From: Leucobacter chironomi DSM 19883
Lineage (GTDB): Bacteria; Actinomycetota; Actinomycetes; Actinomycetales; Microbacteriaceae
Direction: 5' to 3'
DNA length: 38,531 nt
Assembly (NCBI RefSeq): GCF_000421845.1
Contig: NZ_ATXU01000014.1
Span: 1 to 38,531, forward strand
Notes under the pieces: generated by a model
The model's database searches: none
Seen by the model: only the letters and a program-made list of their open reading frames with translations
What the model was told of the DNA's origin: nothing
Part shown: positions 7,249-15,997 of the stretch, one piece after another
Layout of the letters: each line of letters opens with the position of its first letter
How positions within the stretch are numbered: the first letter of the stretch is position 1
Position numbers and translations under genes: made by a program

Positions 7249-8197
7249 GTCCGCCACCGGCCAGCTGGTCGTGCAGGTGTGGCAAGAGCGGCTCCAGTGC
7301 GATGAGGCCGTCTTCCACGCCGCGTGGCGATCCAGGCAGGTTGATGACGATCGTGCGTCCGGCGATCCCTGCAAGCGCCCTGCTGAGCGAGGCTGTCGGC
7401 GTCGCCGCGCGGCCCGCTGCACGGATGGCCTCGGCGATGCCGGGAAGTGCTCTCTCGATCACCGCGCTCGTCGCCTCGGGGGTGCGGTCCTCGGGATGCA
7501 CCCCGGTGCCGCCGGTCGTGACGATCAATACCGGCTCGCTGGTGAGAGCATCCGTGAGCGCCTGATAGATATCCGCGTCAGCGACAACGACGGGCTCGTC
7601 TGGCCGATACCCGTGGTCGCGAAGCCAGTCTGCGATTGCCGGACCGGTGAGATCCTCGCGCGTACCGGCCGCGGTGCTCGTTGAGGAGACGATCACGACC
7701 GCCTGTCCGTGGTCTGCGGGCACGGATGCGTCTGCAACCCAGTGCCCGCGCTTTCCTCCGGTCTTCTCGATGAGGTGGATGTCTCCGAGCACGGCGGCCG
7801 GATCGACGGACTTGATCATGTCGTGCAGAGCGAGACCGGCGATGGCGACGGCGGTGAGGGCTTCCATCTCGGCCCCAGTCTTCGCCGTCGCTGCGACCGT
7901 GGCCCGGATCTCCACCGATGAGGTGCTGAGCTCGAAGTCCACGGTGACGGACTCCAGGGGCAATGTGTGCGCGAGGGGTACGAGTTCGCTGGTGCGCTTG
8001 GCGCCCTGGATGCCCGCGACCCGCGCTGTCGGGAGCGCGTCTGCTTTGCGCAGCTGGTTGGCGGCGAGCAGTTCCAGCACCGCCGGTGTCGTGTCGAGGC
8101 GGCCGGTCGCGATCGCCGTGCGCCGAGTGATCGCCTTCCCGCCGATGTCGATCATCCGCGACCGGCCGTGATCGTCGAGGTGCGGCAGTTCGTTCAT
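7241..8197 (-). CDS. moaCB: MoaC-MoaB fusion for molybdenum cofactor synthesis
   Basis: 318 residues in two domains. Residues about 1 to 155 are MoaC, cyclic pyranopterin monophosphate synthase, with RMIDIGGKAITRRTA, LPLAHTLPL-like LVPLAHTLPL, and the active-site DMIKSVDP. After a short linker, residues about 163 to 318 are a MoaB/MogA domain with IVTTGGTGVHPEDRTPEAT, which adenylylates molybdopterin for metal insertion. The fusion links two non-consecutive steps and is common in actinobacteria. ATG at 8197 overlaps the moeA stop (ATGA). Confidence 0.94.
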   Translation of the reverse strand: MNELPHLDDHGRSRMIDIGGKAITRRTAIATGRLDTTPAVLELLAANQLRKADALPTARVAGIQGAKRTSELVPLAHTLPLESVTVDFELSTSSVEIRATVAATAKTGAEMEALTAVAIAGLALHDMIKSVDPAAVLGDIHLIEKTGGKRGHWVADASVPADHGQAVVIVSSTSTAAGTREDLTGPAIADWLRDHGYRPDEPVVVADADIYQALTDALTSEPVLIVTTGGTGVHPEDRTPEATSAVIERALPGIAEAIRAAGRAATPTASLSRALAGIAGRTIVINLPGSPRGVEDGLIALEPLLPHLHDQLAGGGHA

Positions 8198-9384
8198 AGA
8201 TTCCAGGTCTCCACGCGTGTCCCGATGTCGAGGGTGACGGCATCGATCGGGACATCGATGAGCATGTCGGATGCCGCCATGGCGGCGACAAGGTGCGAGG
8301 AAGGGCCGCCAACCGGTGCCACCCGGCCTCCAGGCAACCCCACACCACGGCGGAACTGCCGTTTCCCGGCGACAGAGGTGAGAGGCTCGGCCAGGGTCCG
8401 CGGCTCGGGCTGTCGCGCGTGCAGTCCTGCTGCCTCACGGAGGACCGGCTCGATGAAGAGCATGAACGACAGCTGCGCGGACACGGGATTGCCTGGGAAG
8501 CACACCACGGGAACGCCTTTGTAGATGGCAGTGGCTTGGGGGCCGCCCGGCTGCATCGCGAGAGTATCGACGTGCGCCCCGAGCGGCTCCAGAAGCTCCC
8601 TCACGACTTCGTAGTTGCCTGCCGAGATGCCCCCGCTGGTGAGCAAGATCTCGGCTCCCGCCGCACACGACGCGTCGAGAGCGCGCGCGAACGCGGCCGT
8701 GTCATCGACGACACGATGCTCATCGACCAAGAGGGCGTCGGCGGTTCGTACCGCTGCGGCGAGTGCGGGGCCGTTGGCGTCGTAGATCTGGCCGGGAGCC
8801 AGAAGCTCACCGGGAGCGGCCAGCTCGCTTCCGGTCGAGATCACTGCGACACGTACCTGTGAGCGAACGGGGACGGACGCCACTCCCGCAGCTGCGAGCG
8901 CCGCCAGGTGGCGAGGAGCGAGCCGGAAGCCATCAGACAACAGAGGCTCACTGCCCGCGAGGTCAGAGCCGGCTTCACGCACGAACTCTCCGACGTCCGG
9001 CTTCCGCGTGAACGTCACTGTCGTTCCCTGGACGGTGGCGTGTTCGACAGGGACGACCGCATCGGCGTCGTCGGGGATCGGCGCACCGGTCATGACCCGG
9101 ACGGTATGGCCAGGGCGAAGCGGCCCAGGTGTGCCAGGAGCAGCGGGGATCGCACCGCGCAGCGGCAGATTGCTTGGCGTCCGCGCGAGGTCGACCGTAC
9201 GGACGGCGAAGCCGTCCATCTGTGAGTTCCGGAACGGGGGCAGATCTATCGGAGTCCGTATGGGGTGGGCAAGCACCCGATCTAGCGCGTCAGACAGGGC
9301 GACCTGCTCGACGGGGCGCTGGCTCACGGCGTTCAGGAGGGTGCGGACTCGGGCCGTGTGCTCAGCGACCGATGTGCGGGGCAT
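8194..9384 (-). CDS. moeA: Molybdopterin molybdenumtransferase MoeA
   Basis: 396 residues with the MoeA order of domains: LPPFRNSQMDGFAVR near residue 50, VRVMTGAPIPDDADAVV, the MoaB-like catalytic domain with ISTGSEL, IYDANGPAL and LLTSGGISAGNYE, then VCFPGNPVSAQLSF and a C-terminal beta domain. It inserts molybdate into adenylylated molybdopterin. ATG at 9384 comes one base after the moeB stop; the frame is open 24 codons further but that stretch lies inside moeB. Confidence 0.94.
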   Translation of the reverse strand: MPRTSVAEHTARVRTLLNAVSQRPVEQVALSDALDRVLAHPIRTPIDLPPFRNSQMDGFAVRTVDLARTPSNLPLRGAIPAAPGTPGPLRPGHTVRVMTGAPIPDDADAVVPVEHATVQGTTVTFTRKPDVGEFVREAGSDLAGSEPLLSDGFRLAPRHLAALAAAGVASVPVRSQVRVAVISTGSELAAPGELLAPGQIYDANGPALAAAVRTADALLVDEHRVVDDTAAFARALDASCAAGAEILLTSGGISAGNYEVVRELLEPLGAHVDTLAMQPGGPQATAIYKGVPVVCFPGNPVSAQLSFMLFIEPVLREAAGLHARQPEPRTLAEPLTSVAGKRQFRRGVGLPGGRVAPVGGPSSHLVAAMAASDMLIDVPIDAVTLDIGTRVETWNL

Positions 9385-9385
9385 G

Positions 9386-10477
9386 TCAGTACCTGCTCGC
9401 CGTGGGGTCGATGCGGACAGCCCAGGCATCGATGCCTCCGGTGAGGTGCCGCACATCGGAGAATCCGAGTTGGAGGAGCTGATCGAGCGCTTGGCGTGAG
9501 CGTGTGCCGCGGTGGCAGTACAGCACGATGGGGTGACCGGTGTCGAGTTCTGGTGCCCGGCGAGGGAGTTCGGTCAAGGGGATCAGCACGTTTCCCGGGA
9601 TCGCTGCGATGTCGGCCTCCCACGGTTCGCGTACGTCGATCAGCAGCGGCGGGAAGGAAGCTGTGAGCAGGTCGCGCAGTTCCTCGGGCGAGACGGCGTT
9701 CTGATCGTCGGATGACAGCGGAGTGGTCTCGATGCTCTGCGCTGCGGCACGGGCGGACTCGTCGCGCCGGTAGGCGATCTCGCGGGTGCGGCCGGTGCGT
9801 GCGTCGTACGCGGCGACCCGGCCGATCAACGGCTCTCCGATGCCGGTGAGGAGCTTGAGTGCCTCGGTCGCCATGAACGCCCCGATGACGGCGCATACGC
9901 TCGGCAGCACGCCGATCATGTCGCAGGTGTCCGCACTGGAGTCCGGACCATGCGGGAACAAGTCGCGGTAGTCGGTGCCTCTGGCATCCCATGCCACGCC
10001 TGCTTGGCCGGCGTACCCCAGTGCTGACCCCCACACGAGCGGAATGCCGCGTTCGGCAGCAACACGGTCTGCCAGCATCACTGTTGCCGGGTTGTCGCTG
10101 GCATCGACGAGCACGTCCACACCGTGCAGCAGACCCTCGGCTGTCACGGCGTCGAAACGCCCCTCGACGGCGCGGAGCTCAGCATCAGGAGCGAGCGACG
10201 CGAGCCTTATGGTGGCTGAGACCGCTTTGCTGCGACCGATGTCGCCGGGCGTGTGCATCGTCTGCCGGTGCAGGTTCGATTCGGCGACAGTGTCGTCATC
10301 GACGATCGTGAGGCTGCCGACGCCTGCGGCAGCAAGGACCGGCAACAGGGTGCTGGCCAGCCCACCCGCGCCGATCACGAGCACATGCGCTCTCGAAAGA
10401 CGCTCCTGAGCGGGAACGCCGAAGCCCGTGAGGACGCGCTGCCTCTGAAAGGTCGGAGAGAGCGGATTGACCGGCAT
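9386..10477 (-). CDS. moeB: MoeB/ThiF adenylyltransferase with C-terminal rhodanese domain
   Basis: 363 residues. The N-terminal ThiF-type domain has the ATP loop VIGAGGLAST near residue 34, IVDDDTVAESNLHRQ and a DASDNPATVML segment. From about residue 265 a rhodanese domain follows, with LLIDVREPWE and the catalytic Cys321 in YCHRGTRSRQAL. This is the MoeZ/MoeBR layout that both adenylates MoaD and supplies sulfur. The two CxxC zinc pairs of E. coli MoeB are not visible. First gene of the minus-strand operon; its promoter must lie in the 173-base gap facing modA. Confidence 0.92.
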   Translation of the reverse strand: MPVNPLSPTFQRQRVLTGFGVPAQERLSRAHVLVIGAGGLASTLLPVLAAAGVGSLTIVDDDTVAESNLHRQTMHTPGDIGRSKAVSATIRLASLAPDAELRAVEGRFDAVTAEGLLHGVDVLVDASDNPATVMLADRVAAERGIPLVWGSALGYAGQAGVAWDARGTDYRDLFPHGPDSSADTCDMIGVLPSVCAVIGAFMATEALKLLTGIGEPLIGRVAAYDARTGRTREIAYRRDESARAAAQSIETTPLSSDDQNAVSPEELRDLLTASFPPLLIDVREPWEADIAAIPGNVLIPLTELPRRAPELDTGHPIVLYCHRGTRSRQALDQLLQLGFSDVRHLTGGIDAWAVRIDPTASRY

Positions 10478-10650
10478 GCCTTCAGGCTAGGGAGCCGGTC
10501 CCAGCGGGTGAGGTCGGAAGCGGCGAGACAGCAGAGAGCAGACAAAGCCCAGCAGTCGCAGGCCATTCTCACGACCTCGGCTACGGGAGGCTTGAGACAG
10601 GTCGGCAACTTCGTTCGCCTGACCGACCGTCTTTCAGAGGAGTTCCTGTC

Positions 10651-11439
10651 GTGCGTGCCCCCTCCCTCCTTGCGGCAGCCGCAGCGCTCCTTCTGCTCGC
10701 TGGATGCTCATCGCCCGGCACAGGAAGCGACGAATCGGATGTCGGGGCAAGCAAGGACGACATGACATCCGGAACGGTGACAGTGTTGGCCGCAGCCTCC
10801 TTGACCGACGTGATCGACGTCCTCGCCGAGAGGTTCGAGGACGCGAACGCAGATGTCGACGTGGTCGCCAGCTATGGCGGATCGTCGGCGCTCGCCGAGC
10901 AGATCGTCTCCGGTGCCCCGGTGGACGTGTTCTTCTCAGCGAATGAGGCGACGATGCAGTCTGTCGTCGACGCAGGCCTGGCTGCCGATCCGGAAGTGCT
11001 CGTCACGAACACGCTGCAGATCGCGGTTCCCGCCGGGAACCCTGCAGGGATCACCGGTCTCGCCGACTTCGCACGGCCTGAGCTGACAATCGCATTGTGC
11101 GACACCGCGGTGCCGTGTGGAGCCGCAGCGCAGTCCCTGCTCGACCTTGCTGGTGTTCAGGCCCAACCGGACACACTTGAGGAGGACGTGCGTGCCGCAC
11201 TGACGAAAGTCTCTCTGGGTGAGGCCGACGCCGCACTGGTCTACGTGACCGACGTCGTCGCAGCAGGGAGCGCGGTGGAAGGCATCGATGTGCCTGAGGC
11301 GCAGCAGGTGATCAACAACTATCCGGTCGCCCTTCTTGCCGAGGCACCGAACCCCGACGCAGGACAGGCGTTCATCGACTACCTCCGCTCCGATGAGGCA
11401 CGTCAGGTCTTCGAGCATGCAGGCTTCGCGGCCCCGTGA
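10651..11439 (+). CDS. modA: Molybdate ABC transporter substrate-binding lipoprotein ModA
   Basis: 262 residues from GTG at 10651 with AGAGGAG about eight bases upstream. The N-terminus is a lipoprotein signal ending in the lipobox LAGC (Cys19), so the protein is membrane-anchored outside the cell. VTVLAAASLTDVID, a YGGSSALAEQI motif, a DVFFSANEATM segment and the late LVYVTDVVAA match the ModA oxyanion-binding protein. First gene of modABC. Confidence 0.93.
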   Translation: MRAPSLLAAAAALLLLAGCSSPGTGSDESDVGASKDDMTSGTVTVLAAASLTDVIDVLAERFEDANADVDVVASYGGSSALAEQIVSGAPVDVFFSANEATMQSVVDAGLAADPEVLVTNTLQIAVPAGNPAGITGLADFARPELTIALCDTAVPCGAAAQSLLDLAGVQAQPDTLEEDVRAALTKVSLGEADAALVYVTDVVAAGSAVEGIDVPEAQQVINNYPVALLAEAPNPDAGQAFIDYLRSDEARQVFEHAGFAAP

Positions 11440-12223
11440 ACGCCGGCAGCCGGTCATCCTCGCCCTCGGGGTGATCGGTCTCGCGCTGCTCGTTCTCCCG
11501 CTGCTCGGACTCATCCTGCGTGCACCATGGGGCCAGCTGGGCGAACTCTTCGTTCGGCAAGAGGTACTGCAGGCGCTCGGGCTCTCGTTACTCACAGCGA
11601 CGTTATCTACCGGCCTGAGTCTCGTCCTCGGTATCCCGCTAGCCGTCCTGCTGAGCCATTCCGTTCACTGGAAGGTCCTGCCGCGCCGCCTCTTGCGGGC
11701 GGCGATCACTATCCCGCTGGTACTGCCTCCCGTTGTCGGCGGCATTGCGTTGCTTCTCCTGCTGGGACGGCGAGGCATCCTCGGGCAATGGCTCACGCAG
11801 GTCGGCATCACTATTCCTTTCACCACCGGTGCCGTTGTGCTCGCGCAAACCTTCGTCGCGATGCCCTTCCTCGTCTTCGCCGTCGAAGGCGCGCTGCGAT
11901 CAGCGGACCGCCGCAGCGAACTAGCCGCCGCCTCCCTGGGCGCCAGCCCGTGGCAGATCTTCCGCCTCGTGACGGTTCCGCTGACCGCGCCTGGAATCGC
12001 CGCGGGCGCCGTGCTGTGCTTCGCCCGCGCGCTCGGCGAGTTCGGCGCGACGATCACGTTCGCCGGCTCCTTCCCCGGCGTGACGCGCACACTCCCGATC
12101 GCGTCGTACCTCGCGATGAACTCGGACCCCGACACCGCGATCGCCCTCGCACTCGTCCTGCTCGCGGTATCACTGGGTGTGCTCCTCGCACTCCGCGACC
12201 GATGGCTGCCAGGCACCGCATGA
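11417..12223 (+). CDS. modB: Molybdate ABC transporter permease ModB
   Basis: 268 residues with about five or six membrane segments, starting at a hydrophobic helix after MQASRPRERRQPV. The EAA loop that docks the ATPase reads ELAAASLGASPWQIFRLVTVPL, and the segment RALGEFGATITFAG is characteristic of ModB/CysT permeases. The ATG at 11417 is preferred over one at 11393 because it keeps the basic cytoplasmic N-terminus short; the gene overlaps modA by 23 bases and its stop overlaps the modC start. Confidence 0.92.
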   Translation: MQASRPRERRQPVILALGVIGLALLVLPLLGLILRAPWGQLGELFVRQEVLQALGLSLLTATLSTGLSLVLGIPLAVLLSHSVHWKVLPRRLLRAAITIPLVLPPVVGGIALLLLLGRRGILGQWLTQVGITIPFTTGAVVLAQTFVAMPFLVFAVEGALRSADRRSELAAASLGASPWQIFRLVTVPLTAPGIAAGAVLCFARALGEFGATITFAGSFPGVTRTLPIASYLAMNSDPDTAIALALVLLAVSLGVLLALRDRWLPGTA

Positions 12224-12957
12224 CCTTCGAGCTCACCGTCTCCGCACGTATCCCACGCCCCGCCTTCGACGTAGTCGTGGAGCTGAAAGCGGATCCCGGA
12301 AGTGTGCTCGCCGTCGTCGGACCGAACGGTGCCGGAAAGTCCAGCGCCATCGCGGCGATCGCAGGCTTCACCGAGTCCCACGGCACGATTCGACTGGGGG
12401 ACAAGGATCTGGCCGGTCTTCCTGCTGACCAGCGAAGGATCGGCGTCATGTTCCAAGACCTGCTCCTCTTCCCTCACCTCACGGTGCGCGAGAACGTCGC
12501 CTTCTCAGCCAAAGTCCGCGGTGGGCGTTGGTCCGCCGCCCGGCGCAGCGCAGACCCCTGGCTGTCTCGCTTCGGAATGGCGGACCTGGCAGAGAGATAC
12601 CCCAGTGCACTCTCCGGCGGGCAAGCTCAGCGTGTAGCGCTAGCCCGTGCCCTCGCATCCGAGCCGAAGGCACTGCTCCTCGACGAGCCGCTCGCGGCGC
12701 TGGACGTGGAGTTCCGGGATGAGGTGCGTGCCGACCTCGGTCTGCGTCTCCGCCAGTTCGCCGGTCCGACGATCCTCGTCACACATGACCGTGAAGACGT
12801 CGAGGTGCTCGCTGACGAGGTGATCGTCCTTGAGACAGGGCGCATCACGCAGCGAGGAAGCCTCGCCGATCTGGCACGAAATCCTGCGACCGCATGGATT
12901 GCCCGCTTCACAGGTGCCCAGGGAAGAAGGGACGCAGACGATGTCAGGTACGGATGA
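12220..12957 (+). CDS. modC: Molybdate ABC transporter ATP-binding protein ModC
   Basis: 245 residues with all ABC motifs: Walker A GPNGAGKS (34 to 41), Q-loop in MFQDLLLFPHLTV, signature LSGGQ (131 to 135), Walker B LLLDEP with Asp155-Glu156, and switch His189 in VTHD. It lacks the C-terminal MOP molybdate-sensing domain found in E. coli ModC, so uptake is not gated by that route. ATG overlaps the modB stop by four bases (ATGA). Confidence 0.92.
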   Translation: MTFELTVSARIPRPAFDVVVELKADPGSVLAVVGPNGAGKSSAIAAIAGFTESHGTIRLGDKDLAGLPADQRRIGVMFQDLLLFPHLTVRENVAFSAKVRGGRWSAARRSADPWLSRFGMADLAERYPSALSGGQAQRVALARALASEPKALLLDEPLAALDVEFRDEVRADLGLRLRQFAGPTILVTHDREDVEVLADEVIVLETGRITQRGSLADLARNPATAWIARFTGAQGRRDADDVRYG

Positions 12958-13516
12958 TGACTTCCTCTTGGGGCTCGCCGGAGTATCGGGAACGATGCTC
13001 GGCACGTTCATCGTGGGCGTGTTCTTCTACATCGACTCGGAGATGCACCGCCGACTCGCAGCGTCGGAGGCTGCGGACCGGTATCTCCGTTCGTCGGTCC
13101 GCTGGGTCTTCACCGCCTACTCCATTCCGCTCCTTGTTCCGCTCGTGCTCGCGTCGCTTGATCCGCTCTGGGGCGCGCTGAGCTTCATCGTCCTCGGCAT
13201 CCTCCTGGTAGCGATGACAGTGGAAACAGGACGTCGTATCCTCGCGAGGGGCGGGTCCGGCTCCTCACGCGCTCTATTCGTGAACGAATGGCTCTCGAGC
13301 GCCGGCATCGTCATCGCCATGGTCCTGCCATGGACATTGGGAGGCTGGGTGCCCGATCCGACTGAGTTCGTCCCCTCGCTGCTCATCCTTCTCGCGTGCG
13401 GCTTCGCGAGCACAGCGGCGCTGGTCATGACGCAGTTCGACGCGACGATGGGCATGGTGGACGCCGTCATGGGAGACAGAGAAGGCGCAAAGCCTGAACA
13501 TCCGACAGAGAGCTGA
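12941..13516 (+). CDS. Unknown multi-pass membrane protein after modC
   Basis: 191 residues starting MSGTDDDFLLGLAGVSGTM. Hydropathy by eye gives four or five membrane segments (about residues 10 to 30, 58 to 75, 78 to 95, 118 to 138 and 145 to 162) and a short hydrophilic tail. No known family motif. It overlaps modC by 17 bases and should be cotranscribed with modABC. A link with molybdate uptake is only suggested by position. Confidence 0.7.
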   Translation: MSGTDDDFLLGLAGVSGTMLGTFIVGVFFYIDSEMHRRLAASEAADRYLRSSVRWVFTAYSIPLLVPLVLASLDPLWGALSFIVLGILLVAMTVETGRRILARGGSGSSRALFVNEWLSSAGIVIAMVLPWTLGGWVPDPTEFVPSLLILLACGFASTAALVMTQFDATMGMVDAVMGDREGAKPEHPTES

Positions 13517-13559
13517 GCCGCGCTCTTGCTTGGTCGCGAGGGGAAAGATGTCCCGACGT

Positions 13560-13937
13560 CTACTGTTCGTCTTCGTCGAAGGCGATGCGTGCGCGTTCAA
13601 TGTTCGGCAGTTGCTCATCTGCCCAGGCGACGAGCGCGTCAATCGGCCCGCGCAACGTCTTGCCCAAGGCGGTGATCCCGTACTCGACGGCCACCGGCCG
13701 CGTGCTGATGACTCGGCGTTGCACGACTCCGTTTCGCTCCAGCCGACGCAACGTCGCCGTGAGGGACTTCTGCGTCACTCCCGGAATCGCACGCCGTAAC
13801 TCGTTGAACCGACAGGGTCGCTCGCACAGTTCGTTGAGCACGCTGAGTGACCACTTGTCGAGCACCTGGTCGAGCAGCTCGCGATGCGGCGTCGCGATAC
13901 GCAGCTCGCTTTCGCATACGGCGTCGGTATCGGCCAT
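13560..13937 (-). CDS. HxlR-family transcriptional regulator
   Basis: 125 residues forming one winged-helix domain: LDKWSLSVLNELCERPCRFNELRRAIPGVTQKSLTATLRRLERNGVV is the HxlR core (given here by its endpoints, residues about 25 to 71). Cys8 in the N-terminal CESEL segment matches the sensing cysteine of redox-responsive HxlR members. ATG at 13937 lies nine bases after AAGGAGA; a longer frame to 13967 would run into the operator. Divergent from the RidA-family gene, which it probably represses. Confidence 0.9.
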   Translation of the reverse strand: MADTDAVCESELRIATPHRELLDQVLDKWSLSVLNELCERPCRFNELRRAIPGVTQKSLTATLRRLERNGVVQRRVISTRPVAVEYGITALGKTLRGPIDALVAWADEQLPNIERARIAFDEDEQ

Positions 13938-13951
13938 GAAACCAGGTCTCC

Positions 13952-13967
13952 TTGAAGTGTCCTTCAA
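13952..13967. promoter_or_regulatory. Inverted-repeat operator between hxlR-like and ridA-like genes
   Basis: TTGAAG, four bases, CTTCAA: a perfect 6+6 dyad, the form expected for an HxlR dimer. On the plus strand the left half can serve as the -35 box of the RidA gene, with TATCAA at 13976 to 13981 as -10 (18-base spacer). On the minus strand TACTAT around 13985 to 13980 is a good -10 for the regulator, and the dyad lies just downstream of it. Binding would therefore block both promoters. Confidence 0.55.
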
Positions 13968-14010
13968 CTACCAAGTATCAATAGTAAACCACCAACGAAG
14001 AGGACCTTCT

Positions 14011-14421
14011 ATGCCAGTCACACGCTTCAGTCCTGCCGGTCTCCAGCCAGGAACGCCGTATGATCACGTCGCCATTGGCACCGGCACGCGTCACGTGCAT
14101 ATCAGCGGCCAGATCGCCCGTAGTGCGGAAGGAAAGCCCATCGCGATCAACGATCTCGCGGGTCAGGTCGCGGAGGTTCTCCGCAACACAGCTCGTGCGC
14201 TCGCAGGCGCGGGTGCATCCTTCGACGATGCGCTTCGGTTGACCTTCTACGTCACCGAATGGGAGCCCGAAAAGATCGCACCTTTCATGGACGGGATCGC
14301 TCGGGTGGCTGAGGAGCTGAAGCTGCCTCAGCCCTTGCCGCCCGCGTCCCTGATCGGGGTCGACTACCTCTTCGAGCCGGACGTTCTCGTTGAGCTCGAA
14401 GTCACCGCGATTCTCGATTAG
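14011..14421 (+). CDS. RidA (YjgF/YER057c)-family protein
   Basis: 136 residues beginning MPVTRFSPAGLQPGTPYDHV. The RidA pattern is clear: HVHISGQIARSAEG, QVAEVLRNTARALAGAGASFDD, LTFYVTEW and a C-terminal LVELEVTAIL strand. Family members hydrolyse reactive enamine/imine intermediates or act on related small molecules. The canonical C-terminal arginine-containing RidA motif is replaced here by SLIGVDYLFEPDVL, so it may be a divergent subfamily without imine deaminase activity. GAAGAGG precedes ATG at 14011. Confidence 0.88.
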   Translation: MPVTRFSPAGLQPGTPYDHVAIGTGTRHVHISGQIARSAEGKPIAINDLAGQVAEVLRNTARALAGAGASFDDALRLTFYVTEWEPEKIAPFMDGIARVAEELKLPQPLPPASLIGVDYLFEPDVLVELEVTAILD

Positions 14422-14455
14422 CCCGTGTTGTCCGACTGCACGACGTAGTGCGCGC

Positions 14456-14486
14456 GGCGCCTCTCACCGGACCGGTGAGAGGCGCC
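14456..14486. terminator. Bidirectional hairpin terminator
   Basis: GGCGCCTCTCACCGG (14456 to 14470) followed directly by its complement through 14486. Only the central base breaks perfect symmetry, so a stem of at least 13 pairs closes a short loop. It sits between the convergent RidA and Dps genes and can serve both, although no long T tract follows. Confidence 0.8.
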
Positions 14487-14498
14487 TTGGCAGGTCGG

Positions 14499-14984
14499 TC
14501 AGGCTGCGATGTGAGACACGAGGAACCAGCGGTCCTTGTCGAGACCTCGCTGGATCTCGATCGCGACGTCCTGACTGGTGAGGTCGATCCCGTCGAGGCC
14601 ATCGACCGCTGCGCGGACGTCCGCGAGGAGCCTGTCGATGTCTGCGATCACCGCGTGCACGAGGTCGTCTGATTTCGCGAAGCCGACCGGAACGCTTGTC
14701 ACGGAGCTCTTCTCGGCGACCGCGCTGACGCGGGCGTCGAGCGGAAGGCCGAGGGCGACGATGCGTTCCGCTGCCGCGTCGGCGAACTCGCCGGCGTTGC
14801 CTGCGATGGTGTCCAGCAACTCGTGGACGCCGACGAAGTTCGCGCCACGCACGTGCCAGTGCGCCTGCTTGGCGTTGATGGTCAGCGCCTGAAGGCCGAG
14901 TACGACGGGGGTGAGGAACTGCGCGGTCGCGACAACCGCTGTCGGGTCGCTCGCGGTCGTGGCGACGGTGTCTGTGCTGCTCAT
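14499..14984 (-). CDS. dps: Dps-family DNA-binding ferritin-like protein
   Basis: 161 residues of the Dps fold. Ferroxidase residues are recognisable in AKQAHWHVRGANFVGVHELLD and EFADAAAERI. A short N-terminal tail MSSTDTVATTASD precedes the four-helix bundle; it lacks the lysines of E. coli Dps, so DNA binding is not assured. ATG at 14984 follows GGGAGA. Last gene of a five-gene minus-strand set ending at the hairpin terminator. Confidence 0.92.
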   Translation of the reverse strand: MSSTDTVATTASDPTAVVATAQFLTPVVLGLQALTINAKQAHWHVRGANFVGVHELLDTIAGNAGEFADAAAERIVALGLPLDARVSAVAEKSSVTSVPVGFAKSDDLVHAVIADIDRLLADVRAAVDGLDGIDLTSQDVAIEIQRGLDKDRWFLVSHIAA

Positions 14985-15031
14985 TTCAATCGTTCTCCCT
15001 GCTCGTTGGTTTCTTGATTCGGTGGATTCGG

Positions 15032-15985
15032 TCACGATCGGATGTCTGCGCCGGCTGGCTCTGATGCGGTTCGGGCTCGGAGGGCGGGGATGACGTCTTG
15101 TCCGATCTCCTCCATGACGTCTTCGACGTCTCGTCGTCCCGGCCGCAGCACGAGGTTGACGTGCGCGACCCCTGCCGCTGCCAGTCCGGTGAGGTAATCG
15201 GTGAGACCGGTGGTGCCGACTCGTGCACCGAGGCGGATCGGCTCGAAGGGAGCATCCGGGTTTTCAGCGAGGTCGAGGTAGAGGTTCGTCATGAACGGCT
15301 TGAGCGATATCGCCCGCCATTGCGCAGCGACGGCGCGCATCTGCGGACCTGCACGGTGGTAGGTCATGTGCGCGTCGAGGTACTCTGCCGCCCACGCAGG
15401 CGACTGCTGCGCGCCACCGATCCCGATCAGTGGAATCGTCCCGTCCGCAGGGGCGGGCAGGAATGAGTCCTGATCGATCCGGCCCAGCGCCGCCTGCGCC
15501 CAGATCTCACGCAGCACGCGCACACCGTCGCGATAGGTCTCTCCCCGACGATCGAAATCGACTCCGAAGAACGGGTACTCACCCGGCCTGTCGCCCGAGG
15601 CGAGGCCGAGCAGCAGCCGCCCACCGGAGAGGACATCGACGGTTGCAGCTTCCTTCGCGAGCGCAACTGGATGCCGCAAGGGGAGCACGATCCCCGCTGT
15701 TCCGAGCAGGATGTGTTCGGTCGATGCGGCGAGGTAGCCGAGGTAGGGGATGGGGTCGAAGACCTGTCCGGCGTCGCCGAAGTCACGCGGTCGCCACATC
15801 GGCACGTCCCGCAGCCAGAGCGCCCGGAACCCGAGCCTGTCGGCGAGCTGCGCACGCTCCTGATGCCGGGTCAGGTCAGGGAAGAGCCCGTGACCGGAGA
15901 CGTCTCGTCGGGCGAGATCGTTGTCCAGGGGCAGCTCGATCCCGAGGGACAAGCCGTTCTCGGTGAGCGTGTCCAAAGCGGTCAT
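15032..15985 (-). CDS. LLM-class (luciferase-like) flavin-dependent oxidoreductase
   Basis: 317 residues with the TIM-barrel pattern of bacterial-luciferase-like monooxygenases: FRALWLRDVPMW, ILLGTAGIVLPLRHPVALAKEAATVD, LSGGRLLLGLASGD and RRGETYRDGVRVLREIW. These enzymes use reduced flavin (FMNH2 or F420H2). The substrate is unknown. It begins 12 bases after the NAD(P)-binding gene and is followed 47 bases later by dps. Confidence 0.9.
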   Translation of the reverse strand: MTALDTLTENGLSLGIELPLDNDLARRDVSGHGLFPDLTRHQERAQLADRLGFRALWLRDVPMWRPRDFGDAGQVFDPIPYLGYLAASTEHILLGTAGIVLPLRHPVALAKEAATVDVLSGGRLLLGLASGDRPGEYPFFGVDFDRRGETYRDGVRVLREIWAQAALGRIDQDSFLPAPADGTIPLIGIGGAQQSPAWAAEYLDAHMTYHRAGPQMRAVAAQWRAISLKPFMTNLYLDLAENPDAPFEPIRLGARVGTTGLTDYLTGLAAAGVAHVNLVLRPGRRDVEDVMEEIGQDVIPALRARTASEPAGADIRS

Positions 15986-15997
15986 GGCATGCTCCGT

